Of a stretch of DNA of 29,280 bases, positions 1 to 6,138 are shown piece by piece (within the stretch, counting starts at the first letter, position 1; the number at the start of each line of letters is the position of its first letter). The notes beneath the pieces were generated by a model. The model made no database searches. It was not told the origin of the DNA and saw only the letters and a program-made list of their open reading frames with translations. This stretch comes from Pseudomonadota bacterium (lineage in GTDB: Bacteria > Pseudomonadota > Alphaproteobacteria > Sphingomonadales > Sphingomonadaceae): positions 1 to 29,280 of the forward strand of contig JAFAGN010000078.1 of the NCBI GenBank assembly GCA_023422695.1. The letters run 5' to 3'. The position numbers and the translations under genes are program-made.

Positions 1-774
1 GGCGCGCCCCGCCGCCGCGTCGATCCGGCGGCGCGCCGCGAACAGCACTTGCAACGCCACCGCGTCATGCACCGCCGTCCGCGCACTTCCGTCGCTATCG
101 ACCAGCGTCAGCAGCGGGCGAGCGAAGGGCGCGTCCGCCTGGACGGCCAGCTCGGCCGACAGCGCCGCCAGCGCCCCCTGCCGCGCTGCATCCATCGCCG
201 CGCCATGCTCGCCCAGTTGCGCTTCCAGGCTGGCCAACCATTGCGGATCGGCGCTCGAAATATCTGCGAGCAGCTTGCCGCGCGCGCGCAGCGCCGCCTC
301 ATACCGGTTGCTGTGCTGCGCATGGCGCGGGTCTAGCGCCAGCACCAGCCGGTCGAGGAAGCGGCGACGGTTGCCTGCGGTCTCGACGAACAGCCGGTCC
401 ATCGCCGGGGTCAGCCACAGCACCGCCAGCCATTCGCCCAGCGATGCCGCCGCCGCGGCGCTGCCATTGATCCGCACGATCCGCCGCCCGGGGTGCGCAG
501 GCTCGATCCCGGTACCCAGCGATACTGGCGCCAGATCGTCGCCCGCCAGCACCTCGGCAAAAACGGCAAAGCCGCCGCGTGCGCCGTCGCGCACCATGTC
601 GGCCAACGCGGCGCGGCGCAGCCCGCGTCCCGGCGCAAGCAGCGAAATCGCTTCCAATATATTGGTCTTGCCCGCGCCGTTGTCGCCGTGCAGCGCGACC
701 AGCCCCGGACCGGCGACAAGCTCTGCCGCAGCATGATTGCGAAAGTCGGTCAGCGATAGGCGGGTCAGCGTCAT
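1..774 (-). CDS. recF: DNA replication and repair protein RecF (3' end outside window)
   Basis: RecF is an ABC/SMC-type ATPase that loads RecA at single-strand gaps and acts in replication-fork repair. The visible 258 codons begin MTLTRLSLTDFRNH, the family's N-terminal beta strand. The Walker A motif GDNGAGKTN follows near residues 29-37, then ILEAISLLAPGRGLR, and LTPAMDRLFVE near residues 116-126. The ATG is at 774-772; upstream there is only a weak AGG. The frame is open to base 1, so the C-terminal part (signature motif and Walker B) lies beyond the window. The gene diverges from the small-peptide/PspC unit on its right. The assignment is firm; the exact start is likely but has weak Shine-Dalgarno support. 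Confidence 0.93.
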   Translation of the reverse strand, partial: MTLTRLSLTDFRNHAAAELVAGPGLVALHGDNGAGKTNILEAISLLAPGRGLRRAALADMVRDGARGGFAVFAEVLAGDDLAPVSLGTGIEPAHPGRRIVRINGSAAAAASLGEWLAVLWLTPAMDRLFVETAGNRRRFLDRLVLALDPRHAQHSNRYEAALRARGKLLADISSADPQWLASLEAQLGEHGAAMDAARQGALAALSAELAVQADAPFARPLLTLVDSDGSARTAVHDAVALQVLFAARRRIDAAAGRA

Positions 775-909
775 CCTGTACGCCGCCTACCGCAGGCGCC
801 CCCCGCGCGCCAGCCCACTCCCACCGCCTTCGCGATCGTCACCCCGGCGAAGACCGGGATCTCGTCATGGCGTCCAAACACAACCAACGATTGTGCTGGG
901 GCCGCAACG

Positions 910-983
910 AAAAATTTCACGGCAAATTTTCCAAATAGCGGCAATTTTCGCCATCATGACGCAAATTTCACGCTGAAATAATC
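910..983 (+). promoter_or_regulatory. AT-rich inverted repeats, candidate activator (UAS) region
   Basis: Two copies of AAATTTCACG lie at 912-921 and 963-972, 51 bases apart. The first sits in an inverted repeat (AAAATTT-cacggc-AAATTTT) and the second in TTTCA-cgc-TGAAA. They lie roughly 80-145 bases upstream of the start site predicted from the sigma-54 promoter at 1028-1043. That is where enhancer-binding activators such as PspF bind. The repeats are seen directly; the binding role is inferred. Confidence 0.4.
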
Positions 984-1027
984 TGTCGCAACCTCGAAAA
1001 CCGCGCTTAACCGCCAATGAACGCATT

Positions 1028-1043
1028 TGGCACGGTCCCTGCA
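1028..1043 (+). promoter_or_regulatory. Sigma-54 (RpoN) type promoter, -24/-12
   Basis: The sequence TGGCACG-GTCC-CTGCA matches the sigma-54 consensus TGGCACG-N4-TTGCW at all but one fixed base. It keeps the invariant GG (1029-1030) and GC (1041-1042) ten bases apart. Transcription would start near 1054, giving a leader of about 47 bases before the ATG at 1101. The genes downstream include a PspC-domain protein, and psp operons are classic sigma-54 targets, so match and context agree. Confidence 0.6.
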
Positions 1044-1100
1044 AAGGTATCGGCATCCACCGGGATGGCTCGGATGGAAGGTTCAAGGAAGGAAAATATC

Positions 1101-1214
1101 ATGGCCCATTTCAATGTCGACTCGTTCAAAAGCTACGCGATCGCCGCCGTTGCCTCGCTGTACTGCTCAGTCATGCTGCTTGCCGCTGCCGGTCCCAGCA
1201 ATCTGATCGCCTGA
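1101..1214 (+). CDS. 37-residue single-pass membrane peptide
   Basis: A short reading frame starts at ATG 1101 behind a purine-rich ribosome-binding stretch (AAGGAAGGAAAA). It encodes MAHFNVDSFKSYAIAAVASL continuing to GPSNLIA. Residues about 12-31 form one hydrophobic helix that includes a Cys, preceded by a short polar N-terminus; there is no clear signal-peptidase site. An in-frame ATG at 1017 would lie upstream of the predicted transcription start, so 1101 is preferred. The gene lies between the sigma-54-type promoter and the PspC gene and is probably co-transcribed with the latter. I do not recognise a named family. By analogy with PspB/PspD-like small proteins it could act at the inner membrane, but that is speculation. 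Confidence 0.6.
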   Translation: MAHFNVDSFKSYAIAAVASLYCSVMLLAAAGPSNLIA

Positions 1215-1235
1215 TCCGTTGCGGCATATAAAACG

Positions 1236-1264
1236 CCGGTCCTGAGCTTGTCGAAGGGGCCGGG
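1236..1264. repeat. Short palindromic repeat (CTGAGCTTGTCGAAGG type)
   Basis: The element carries CCGGTCC and GGGGCCGG arms around TGAGCTTGTCGAA, forming an imperfect hairpin between the 37-aa gene and the PspC gene. The core CTGAGCTTGTCGAAGG is, from general knowledge, a very common dispersed repeat in sphingomonad genomes. It lies inside the presumed transcript and could affect stability or differential expression of the two genes. Confidence 0.5.
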
Positions 1265-1279
1265 ATGGAAAGGAAAGAA

Positions 1280-1459
1280 ATGAAACAGGGTTTTCGCAAG
1301 AATCGTCGCGACGGGATGATCTTCGGCGTCTGCGCCGGCATGTCAGACCAGTTCGGCATCGACGTCTTGTGGACGCGCGTCGGCTTTGTCGCCTTGACGC
1401 TTCTGGGCTTCGGCCTGCCACTGCTGCTGTACCTCGCCGTCGCGATCCTCGCGCCCTAG
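1280..1459 (+). CDS. pspC: PspC-domain membrane protein, short form
   Basis: The 59-residue protein is essentially one PspC domain: basic N-terminus, DGMIFGVCAGMSDQFGID (residues about 11-28), WTRVGF, then a hydrophobic segment ending LLLYLAVAILAP. PspC proteins sit in the inner membrane and take part in the phage-shock envelope-stress response. Here only the minimal domain is present, without the long C-terminal part of enterobacterial PspC. ATG 1280 follows AGGAAAGA, the best ribosome-binding site; an in-frame ATG at 1265 is possible but lacks one. The presumed sigma-54 promoter at 1028-1043 would drive it with the upstream 37-aa gene. No pspA, pspB or pspF is seen in this window. Confidence 0.85.
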   Translation: MKQGFRKNRRDGMIFGVCAGMSDQFGIDVLWTRVGFVALTLLGFGLPLLLYLAVAILAP

Positions 1460-1471
1460 GAGGCAGCACAA

Positions 1472-1507
1472 GGGCCGGACGCCGCTCAGGCGCAGTCACC
1501 CCGGCCC
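1472..1507 (+). ncRNA. Structured 3' region or candidate small RNA
   Basis: GGGCCGG (1472-1478) pairs perfectly with CCGGCCC (1501-1507). It encloses a second stem, CGCC (1480-1483) with GGCG (1489-1492). The structure lies 13 bases after the PspC stop codon and 19 bases before a strong terminator, so the 3' end of this transcript is heavily structured. It may be a simple 3' untranslated region or a processed small RNA. The pairing is visible; any RNA function is inferred. Confidence 0.3.
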
Positions 1508-1525
1508 GCATATTCCCAAGCAACC

Positions 1526-1560
1526 AAGGGCTCACCGGCCACCCCGGTGGGCCCTTTTCC
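1526..1560 (+). terminator. Rho-independent terminator of the PspC unit
   Basis: AAGGGC-T-CACCGG pairs with CCGGTG-G-GCCCTT around a short loop and is followed by TTTTCC. It ends the plus-strand unit before the convergent mtgA gene. Confidence 0.75.
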
Positions 1561-1669
1561 ATTTTGGGGCGACTGCTAGCGATCGGTTGCCCACGTTGAG
1601 GTGGGGAAGCACCTCATTGAGTACAGGGATACGGCGACGCCCACTCCCACGCCGACTCTGGCGCTGCAC

Positions 1670-2383
1670 CTATTTATAGATACACCCGTCCAGCCCGTCG
1701 CGCCGGACCTGGCCGATCCGCCGCTGGATCGTGTTGCCGTAGCGGCGGGTGAAGCCCGATGGACTGACCGCCTCGCGTTTTTTGGGCAGCGGTAGGATCG
1801 CGGCGATCCGCGCCGCTTCGGCTGGAGTCAGCTTGGCGGCGCCATGGTTGAAATAGCGCTGCGCGCCCGCTTCGACGCCATAGGTGCCGATGCCGGTTTC
1901 GGCGACGTTGAGGTACACCTCCATGATCCGCCGTTTGCCCCAGATGTTTTCGATCAGGAAGGTGAACCATACTTCGGGAACCTTGCGGACATAGCGGGTC
2001 CAGCCGCTGCCCTGCCACAGGAACACGTTTTTCGCGGTCTGCTGGCTGATCGTCGATCCGCCGCGCATCCGCTTGCCCTTGGCGTTGCGTTCGATCGCCT
2101 GTTCGATCGCTTCGGTGTCGAAGCCGTTATGCGAGCAGAATTTCCCGTCCTCGGCGGCGATCACGGCGCGCACCATGTTGCGGTCGATGCCGGACAGGCT
2201 GGTCCAGTCCTTGGTGATGCCGTTGCTGTCGGCCAGCATCGTGAAGGTCACCGGCGGCGGCACGGCGGCATAGAGCAGCACCCACAGCACCGAGATCGCG
2301 ATGAACCAGAGCAGCCATTTGAACGGCCGCAGATACCAGGGGAGTTTGCGGCGCGTCGGGCGTTTCTTGGCGGCGGTCGTCAT
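1670..2383 (-). CDS. mtgA: Monofunctional peptidoglycan glycosyltransferase MtgA
   Basis: The enzyme polymerises lipid II into glycan strands at the outer face of the inner membrane. The 237-residue length is normal. A basic N-terminus is followed by one transmembrane helix (about 22-41). Family-51 glycosyltransferase motifs follow: AAEDGKFCSHNGFD (76-89) with catalytic Glu78, RGGSTISQQTAKN (107-119), and KRRIMEVYLNVAETG (150-164). The ATG at 2383 has no good Shine-Dalgarno sequence, and a perfect hairpin (2395-2423) stands just upstream. It is the last gene of a minus-strand series with an M23 peptidase and a LytTR regulator, suggesting a cell-wall theme. The assignment is firm. Confidence 0.95.
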   Translation of the reverse strand: MTTAAKKRPTRRKLPWYLRPFKWLLWFIAISVLWVLLYAAVPPPVTFTMLADSNGITKDWTSLSGIDRNMVRAVIAAEDGKFCSHNGFDTEAIEQAIERNAKGKRMRGGSTISQQTAKNVFLWQGSGWTRYVRKVPEVWFTFLIENIWGKRRIMEVYLNVAETGIGTYGVEAGAQRYFNHGAAKLTPAEAARIAAILPLPKKREAVSPSGFTRRYGNTIQRRIGQVRRDGLDGCIYK

Positions 2384-2394
2384 GCAGGTTTCAT

Positions 2395-2423
2395 AGCCGC
2401 TTGCCGCCGGTCGGCAAGCGGCT
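2395..2423 (-). promoter_or_regulatory. Perfect 12-bp hairpin ahead of mtgA
   Basis: AGCCGCTTGCCG and CGGCAAGCGGCT pair perfectly around the loop CCGGT. The stem ends 11 bases upstream of the mtgA start codon and 20 bases after the stop of the upstream gene. No U-run follows on the minus strand, so it is a poor intrinsic terminator. It may be an attenuating or mRNA-processing structure. Confidence 0.45.
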
Positions 2424-2443
2424 GATTGACCCTTGGCGTACCG

Positions 2444-3061
2444 TCACGGCGCCTTGGGCGGCTCGTCGTCCTTCTTCTCCTTCGCCGCGTCGATCGCCTC
2501 GCCCGCCTTGGTTGCGGCGCCCTTTGCCGCGTCGGTGGCGTCGGCGGCCAGCGAGCGCATCTTCGCCTCGGCCTCGGCTTCCTTGCCGCTCATCACCAGC
2601 CACGCCATCGCCGCGGCGGCGATCAGCGACAGCAGCGCGAGCCAGTAACCGAAATGCCAATCGACCTGGATCATGGCCAACGCCGCCTGATCCATGCTGC
2701 CGTCGGAGCCGTTTTTGGCCGCTTCGGCCATGATCGCATCCTTGCTGTAGCGATAGGTGCCGACAAGGATCAGCACCAGCGCGGCCGCCGAGGTACCCAG
2801 CACCAGCTTCGCCGCCTCGCGCCCCTTGATGAACAGCAGGAATAGCCCGCCCGCGATCGCGATCAATGCGAGGATCAGCCAGATATTCATCGATGCGCCG
2901 TCGCCCGCGCTGGCCGCCTGACCCATCGCCGAGACGCGTCCGAAGGCGAGGCCGAAGCCGCTGGCCTTGACGAGTGGCTGCCCGGAACAGCTGACGGTCA
3001 TCCACGGCAACAGGAACGCCAGCAGCGCGGCGCCCTTGGGAATACGGATCCATTTCCACAT
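2444..3061 (-). CDS. Unrecognised inner-membrane protein with charged C-terminal tail
   Basis: I do not recognise the family. The 205-residue product starts MWKWIRIPKGAALLAFLLPW at ATG 3061, preceded by the ribosome-binding stretch GAGGGGAGAC. It has three hydrophobic segments: about residues 10-25, 59-78 plus the adjoining 85-103, and 133-154. A long C-terminal tail rich in Ala, Glu, Lys and Asp (AAKGAATKAGEAIDAAKEKK) is probably helical and cytoplasmic. The first segment ends in a WMTVSCSG motif followed by a loop that is likely periplasmic. The start is 38 bases after the M23 peptidase stop, so the two are likely co-transcribed. An in-frame upstream ATG at 3103 would overlap that gene and lacks support. 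Confidence 0.75.
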   Translation of the reverse strand: MWKWIRIPKGAALLAFLLPWMTVSCSGQPLVKASGFGLAFGRVSAMGQAASAGDGASMNIWLILALIAIAGGLFLLFIKGREAAKLVLGTSAAALVLILVGTYRYSKDAIMAEAAKNGSDGSMDQAALAMIQVDWHFGYWLALLSLIAAAAMAWLVMSGKEAEAEAKMRSLAADATDAAKGAATKAGEAIDAAKEKKDDEPPKAP

Positions 3062-3099
3062 GACATGTCTCCCCTCGCTCGACCCGGAAGCGAGGCTAG

Positions 3100-4218
3100 T
3101 CAATCGCGGCGGCGAGTCAAATCATCGGCGGCGGTGAAGACGACGACCGCATTGGCAGGCGGCATGCCGTCGATCGCGCGCGGGGCGGCGGCTTGCCAAG
3201 CTGCACGCGATCTGAAGTCGGCGATATTGGCGTAGCGCCCGACGATGCGACCGGCGCCAAAGCGATAGGGCAGGCCTTCGCCGTCGAGCGGTGCCGCGCA
3301 GTCGGCAACGTGGAAATGAAGGTGCGGCTGGGTCACATGCCCCGATGACCCGACGCGTCCGATCACCTGTCCACGGTGCACCCGCGTGCCGACCTTGATG
3401 TCGATGCCGGGGGCCAGATGCTGGTAAAGGGCGTAGCGCCCGTCGGGCAGGCGCAGCACGATCATCGCTCCGGTTTCGTCCTCGACGCTGGCCGAAGCCC
3501 CGGGGGCGGTGACCTGCTTCACCGTCACCACCTCACTGTCGGCCACCGCCAGCACGTCGGCGCCCGATCCATCTGCGGCGACGTCGGTGCCCGTTGAGCG
3601 GGGATCAAAGCCTGCTGCGGGCATCCAGTCGATCGCGTGCCGCCCGGGCAGGCGGACACGCCCGCTGACCGCATAGGGAAAGCGGCGATGGCCGTTATCG
3701 ACGTCGGGCAGCGCCACCGCCGTCCACGGCCCACCGCGCAGCGGCGCACCCAGCGTCGCGGTGAAGGCGGAGGTTGGCGTGAAGGCGCCGCCCACAATCG
3801 CCACGCTGGCTCCCGCGCCGCTGGCGCGCATCGGCGTCAGGCTGATCCGGTGAGCGATTGGTTTGGGGCTGGCTTCCGTCCACAGCACCGACAGGTAAAA
3901 GATTGCGCGGCTGCCTGGTGCGATCTCGGTCGCGCCGCCCGGCTGTGTGCCTATCCGGCGCATGACATTGGCGGGATCGATCCGCGCCGAGCAAACCACG
4001 GCTTCTGCGGCGCAGATATCGATGGCGGTGATCGCCAGCGGCTGCGCCGCGAAATTGGTCGCGTGCAATTCGTAAACCAGCCGGTCCTCGCCATCGATCC
4101 GCGCGATCGACGGCACATAGGGCACTTCAAGGTGGAGCGACTGATAGGGGCGGACGGCAACGGCGGGTTCGGCGGGGGCGGCGGGCGTGGCCAGGATGGC
4201 AAGGGCGGGCAGAAACAT
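3100..4218 (-). CDS. M23-family (LytM-type) metallopeptidase
   Basis: A 372-residue protein, probably exported, with a C-terminal peptidoglycan endopeptidase domain. The N-terminus MFLPALAILATPAAPAEPA resembles a short signal sequence. Residues 25-165 form an unrecognised beta-rich domain with two Cys (69, 76). The M23 signature is GRHAIDW (His194, Asp197), YQHL (His267) and QPHLHFHV (His299, His301), so the zinc ligands appear intact, although the usual HxGxD is written HAID. ATG 4218 follows GGAGG at good spacing; an upstream in-frame ATG at 4275 is less likely. It lies 81 bases downstream of the LytTR regulator, a class that in other bacteria often controls murein hydrolases. Confidence 0.88.
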   Translation of the reverse strand: MFLPALAILATPAAPAEPAVAVRPYQSLHLEVPYVPSIARIDGEDRLVYELHATNFAAQPLAITAIDICAAEAVVCSARIDPANVMRRIGTQPGGATEIAPGSRAIFYLSVLWTEASPKPIAHRISLTPMRASGAGASVAIVGGAFTPTSAFTATLGAPLRGGPWTAVALPDVDNGHRRFPYAVSGRVRLPGRHAIDWMPAAGFDPRSTGTDVAADGSGADVLAVADSEVVTVKQVTAPGASASVEDETGAMIVLRLPDGRYALYQHLAPGIDIKVGTRVHRGQVIGRVGSSGHVTQPHLHFHVADCAAPLDGEGLPYRFGAGRIVGRYANIADFRSRAAWQAAAPRAIDGMPPANAVVVFTAADDLTRRRD

Positions 4219-4299
4219 GGGCGGACCTCCAAAGGGGACAGAGGTCGATGCCTTGGCGCCGATCGCACCGGGCAATCGAGCGCCGATCGGCAGGCGGGA

Positions 4300-5061
4300 T
4301 CAGCGGGCCGGTTCTGCGGGAGGCGTCAGAGGTGACAGCAGCGAGGCCAGATTGGCGCGATAGCGTCGACTGAGGCGCAGCTCGGCGCCGTTCGCCAGCC
4401 GGACCCGGGCGTCGCCGCGCCCGATCGGCTCAATCGCGCGAACCCGATCGATCCGGATCAATGCGCCGCGATGGATGCGCGCAAATTGCCCGGCGGGCAG
4501 GCGCTGCGCCAGCGAGGTCAGCGATTCCTCGATCAAATGGGCGCGGCCGACGCTATGGATTTCGGCATAGTCGCCCGCGGCGCCGATCCAGTCGATGCTG
4601 GCGAAGGGGAGGCGATGGACCGTCCCCCGGTTGCGGATGACCAGCGCATCGTCGTCGGGCGGCGGGCTGGACTTCGCGCGTTCAGCCTGTCGCCGCGGCC
4701 AGCGCAGCCAGCCGATCGCCAGCGCGACCAGCGCCAGATAGAGCAGGCTGTTGGTGTCGAGATTGCGCACGAACATGATCGAAGTCATGTCCCACCGCGT
4801 CGCGACATTCGCGCTCCGATAAACCGGCCAATAGAGCAGCGCGAACAGCAGGACGTGCGCGCCCACGGTGATAGGCCACAGTAGCAGATAACCGGCGATG
4901 CGGCCCGCGAGGTGGCGGACCCGGCGTTCGATTGTGATAACGGCGCCGATGATCGGCCAACTCAGCAGCGCCCATATCGAATAGATCGCGGCGGTATAAC
5001 CGAACGTCGGCCACCACGGCTGCGGCGCGCCGCGATAGGCAGCAAGGAAATTCCCCTGCAA
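4300..5061 (-). CDS. Membrane-anchored LytTR-family transcriptional regulator
   Basis: The C-terminal 100 residues form a LytTR DNA-binding domain: RGTVHRLPFASIDWIGAAGD, HLIEESLTSLAQRLP, FARIHRGALIRIDRVRAIEP and the closing LRLSRRYRANL. The N-terminal half has at least three transmembrane helices (residues about 21-45, 55-78, 104-118), so the DNA-binding domain is tethered to the membrane. The only canonical start in frame is TTG 5061, with a weak AGG upstream. Yet the open frame continues upstream to about 5160 and reads as another helix (WSAVILSGWALVALAQ), so the true N-terminus is probably longer, or initiation is unusual. The frame overlaps the 3' end of rpoH, suggesting translational coupling. 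Targets are unknown; the M23 gene next door is the obvious candidate. Confidence 0.82.
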   Translation of the reverse strand: MQGNFLAAYRGAPQPWWPTFGYTAAIYSIWALLSWPIIGAVITIERRVRHLAGRIAGYLLLWPITVGAHVLLFALLYWPVYRSANVATRWDMTSIMFVRNLDTNSLLYLALVALAIGWLRWPRRQAERAKSSPPPDDDALVIRNRGTVHRLPFASIDWIGAAGDYAEIHSVGRAHLIEESLTSLAQRLPAGQFARIHRGALIRIDRVRAIEPIGRGDARVRLANGAELRLSRRYRANLASLLSPLTPPAEPAR

Positions 5062-5155
5062 CGCCTGCGCGAGTGCGACGAGCGCCCAGCCTGACAGAAT
5101 GACCGCGCTCCAGGCGCGGGGGTTATCGGATCGCAGCAGTCGCAGCGCGCGTCGC

Positions 5156-6055
5156 TCAGGCGGTGATAAGGCGCCGGTCGCCGGCCAGCTTCAGCATCGC
5201 CTTTTGCAGCTTTTCGAACGCGCGCACCTCGATTTGGCGCACCCGTTCGCGGCTAACGTCGTACACCTGGCTCAGATCCTCCAGCGTCTTGGGATCGTCG
5301 GTCAGACGGCGTTCGGTCAGGATATGGCGTTCGCGCTCGTTCAGCGTTTCCAGCGCTTCGCTGAGCAGCGAATGGCGCACGTCGCGTTCCTGTGCCTCGG
5401 CGACGCGCTCGTCCTGCAACGGGCCTTCGTCGCCCAGCAAATCCTGCCACTGGCTGTCGCCATCCTCGCCCATCGGGACGTTCAGCGAGGTGTCGCCGCC
5501 CATCGCCATGCGGCGGTTCATGCTGGTGACCTCTTCCTCGGTCACGCCGAGGTCGGTCGCAATCTTGGTCAGATGTTCGGGCGAAAGGTCGCCGTCTTCA
5601 AACGCTTCCAGATTGTTCTTCATCCGGCGGAGGTTGAAAAACAGCTTCTTCTGCGCTGCGGTGGTGCCCATCTTTACCAGGCTCCACGAGCGCAGGATGA
5701 ATTCCTGGATCGACGCGCGGATCCACCACATCGCATAGGTCGCGAGGCGGAAGCCGCGTTCGGGGTCGAATTTCTTCACCCCCTGCATCAGGCCGATATT
5801 GCCTTCGCTGATCAGCTCGCTGACCGGCAGGCCATAACCGCGATAGCCCATCGCGATCTTGGCGACGAGGCGCAGGTGCGACGTCACGAGCTGCGCCGCA
5901 GCTTCATTGTCGCCATGCTCCTGAAAGCGTTTCGCGAGCATATATTCCTGCTCGGGGGTCAGCAGGGGGAATTTGCGGATTTCCGACAGGTAGCGGTTCA
6001 GGCTGGCTTCGCCGCCGAGCGCTGGCACCGTGGCCGGAACATTGCTTTTAGCCAT
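5156..6055 (-). CDS. rpoH: RNA polymerase heat-shock sigma factor RpoH (sigma-32)
   Basis: RpoH directs RNA polymerase to heat-shock and protein-homeostasis promoters. The 299-residue product has region 1.2/2 (LNRYLSEIRKFPLLTPEQEY), the core-binding and -10 region LISEGNIGLMQGVKKFDPER and YAMWWIRASIQEFI, and the RpoH-box-like AQKKLFFNLRRMK that separates RpoH from other group-3 sigmas. Region 4.2 is DVSRERVRQIEVRAFEKL. ATG 6055 (MAKSNVPATVP) is preferred over the in-frame ATG at 6088, because RpoH proteins usually begin close to this motif and GGGAAG precedes it. A CTCGAC-N18-CATATT element upstream could be a sigma-32-type promoter (autoregulation). The LytTR gene follows with overlapping frames. 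Confidence 0.95.
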   Translation of the reverse strand: MAKSNVPATVPALGGEASLNRYLSEIRKFPLLTPEQEYMLAKRFQEHGDNEAAAQLVTSHLRLVAKIAMGYRGYGLPVSELISEGNIGLMQGVKKFDPERGFRLATYAMWWIRASIQEFILRSWSLVKMGTTAAQKKLFFNLRRMKNNLEAFEDGDLSPEHLTKIATDLGVTEEEVTSMNRRMAMGGDTSLNVPMGEDGDSQWQDLLGDEGPLQDERVAEAQERDVRHSLLSEALETLNERERHILTERRLTDDPKTLEDLSQVYDVSRERVRQIEVRAFEKLQKAMLKLAGDRRLITA

Positions 6056-6089
6056 TGGAGAGCGTCTTCCCTTTGATATCTTGGTCAAG

Positions 6090-6119
6090 AATATGCCGCG
6101 GTTGTTGCCAGCGGTCGAG
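6090..6119 (-). promoter_or_regulatory. Candidate heat-shock-type promoter of rpoH
   Basis: Reading the minus strand, CTCGAC (6119-6114) and CATATT (6095-6090) are 18 bases apart, resembling the alphaproteobacterial sigma-32 pattern CTTGAA-N17/18-CNTATNT. It lies 35-64 bases upstream of the rpoH ATG. The match is partial and no other evidence supports it. Confidence 0.3.
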
Positions 6120-6138
6120 ATAGATTTTCATTCGAAAC

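Larger units (their letters stand above)
775..1100. other. Intergenic region between recF and the PspC unit
   Basis: This 326-base gap has no convincing gene. Bases about 840-866 hold a short hairpin-forming repeat (CACCCCGGCGAAGACCGGG) of the dispersed type seen elsewhere in the window. Bases 900-985 are strikingly AT-rich for this genome and contain inverted repeats. A sigma-54-type promoter lies at 1028-1043. Both are listed separately. Confidence 0.6.

Noticed and set aside
4300..5160. LytTR gene as a pseudogene
   Set aside because: The DNA-binding domain and membrane part are intact with no internal stop. Only the start codon is in doubt.
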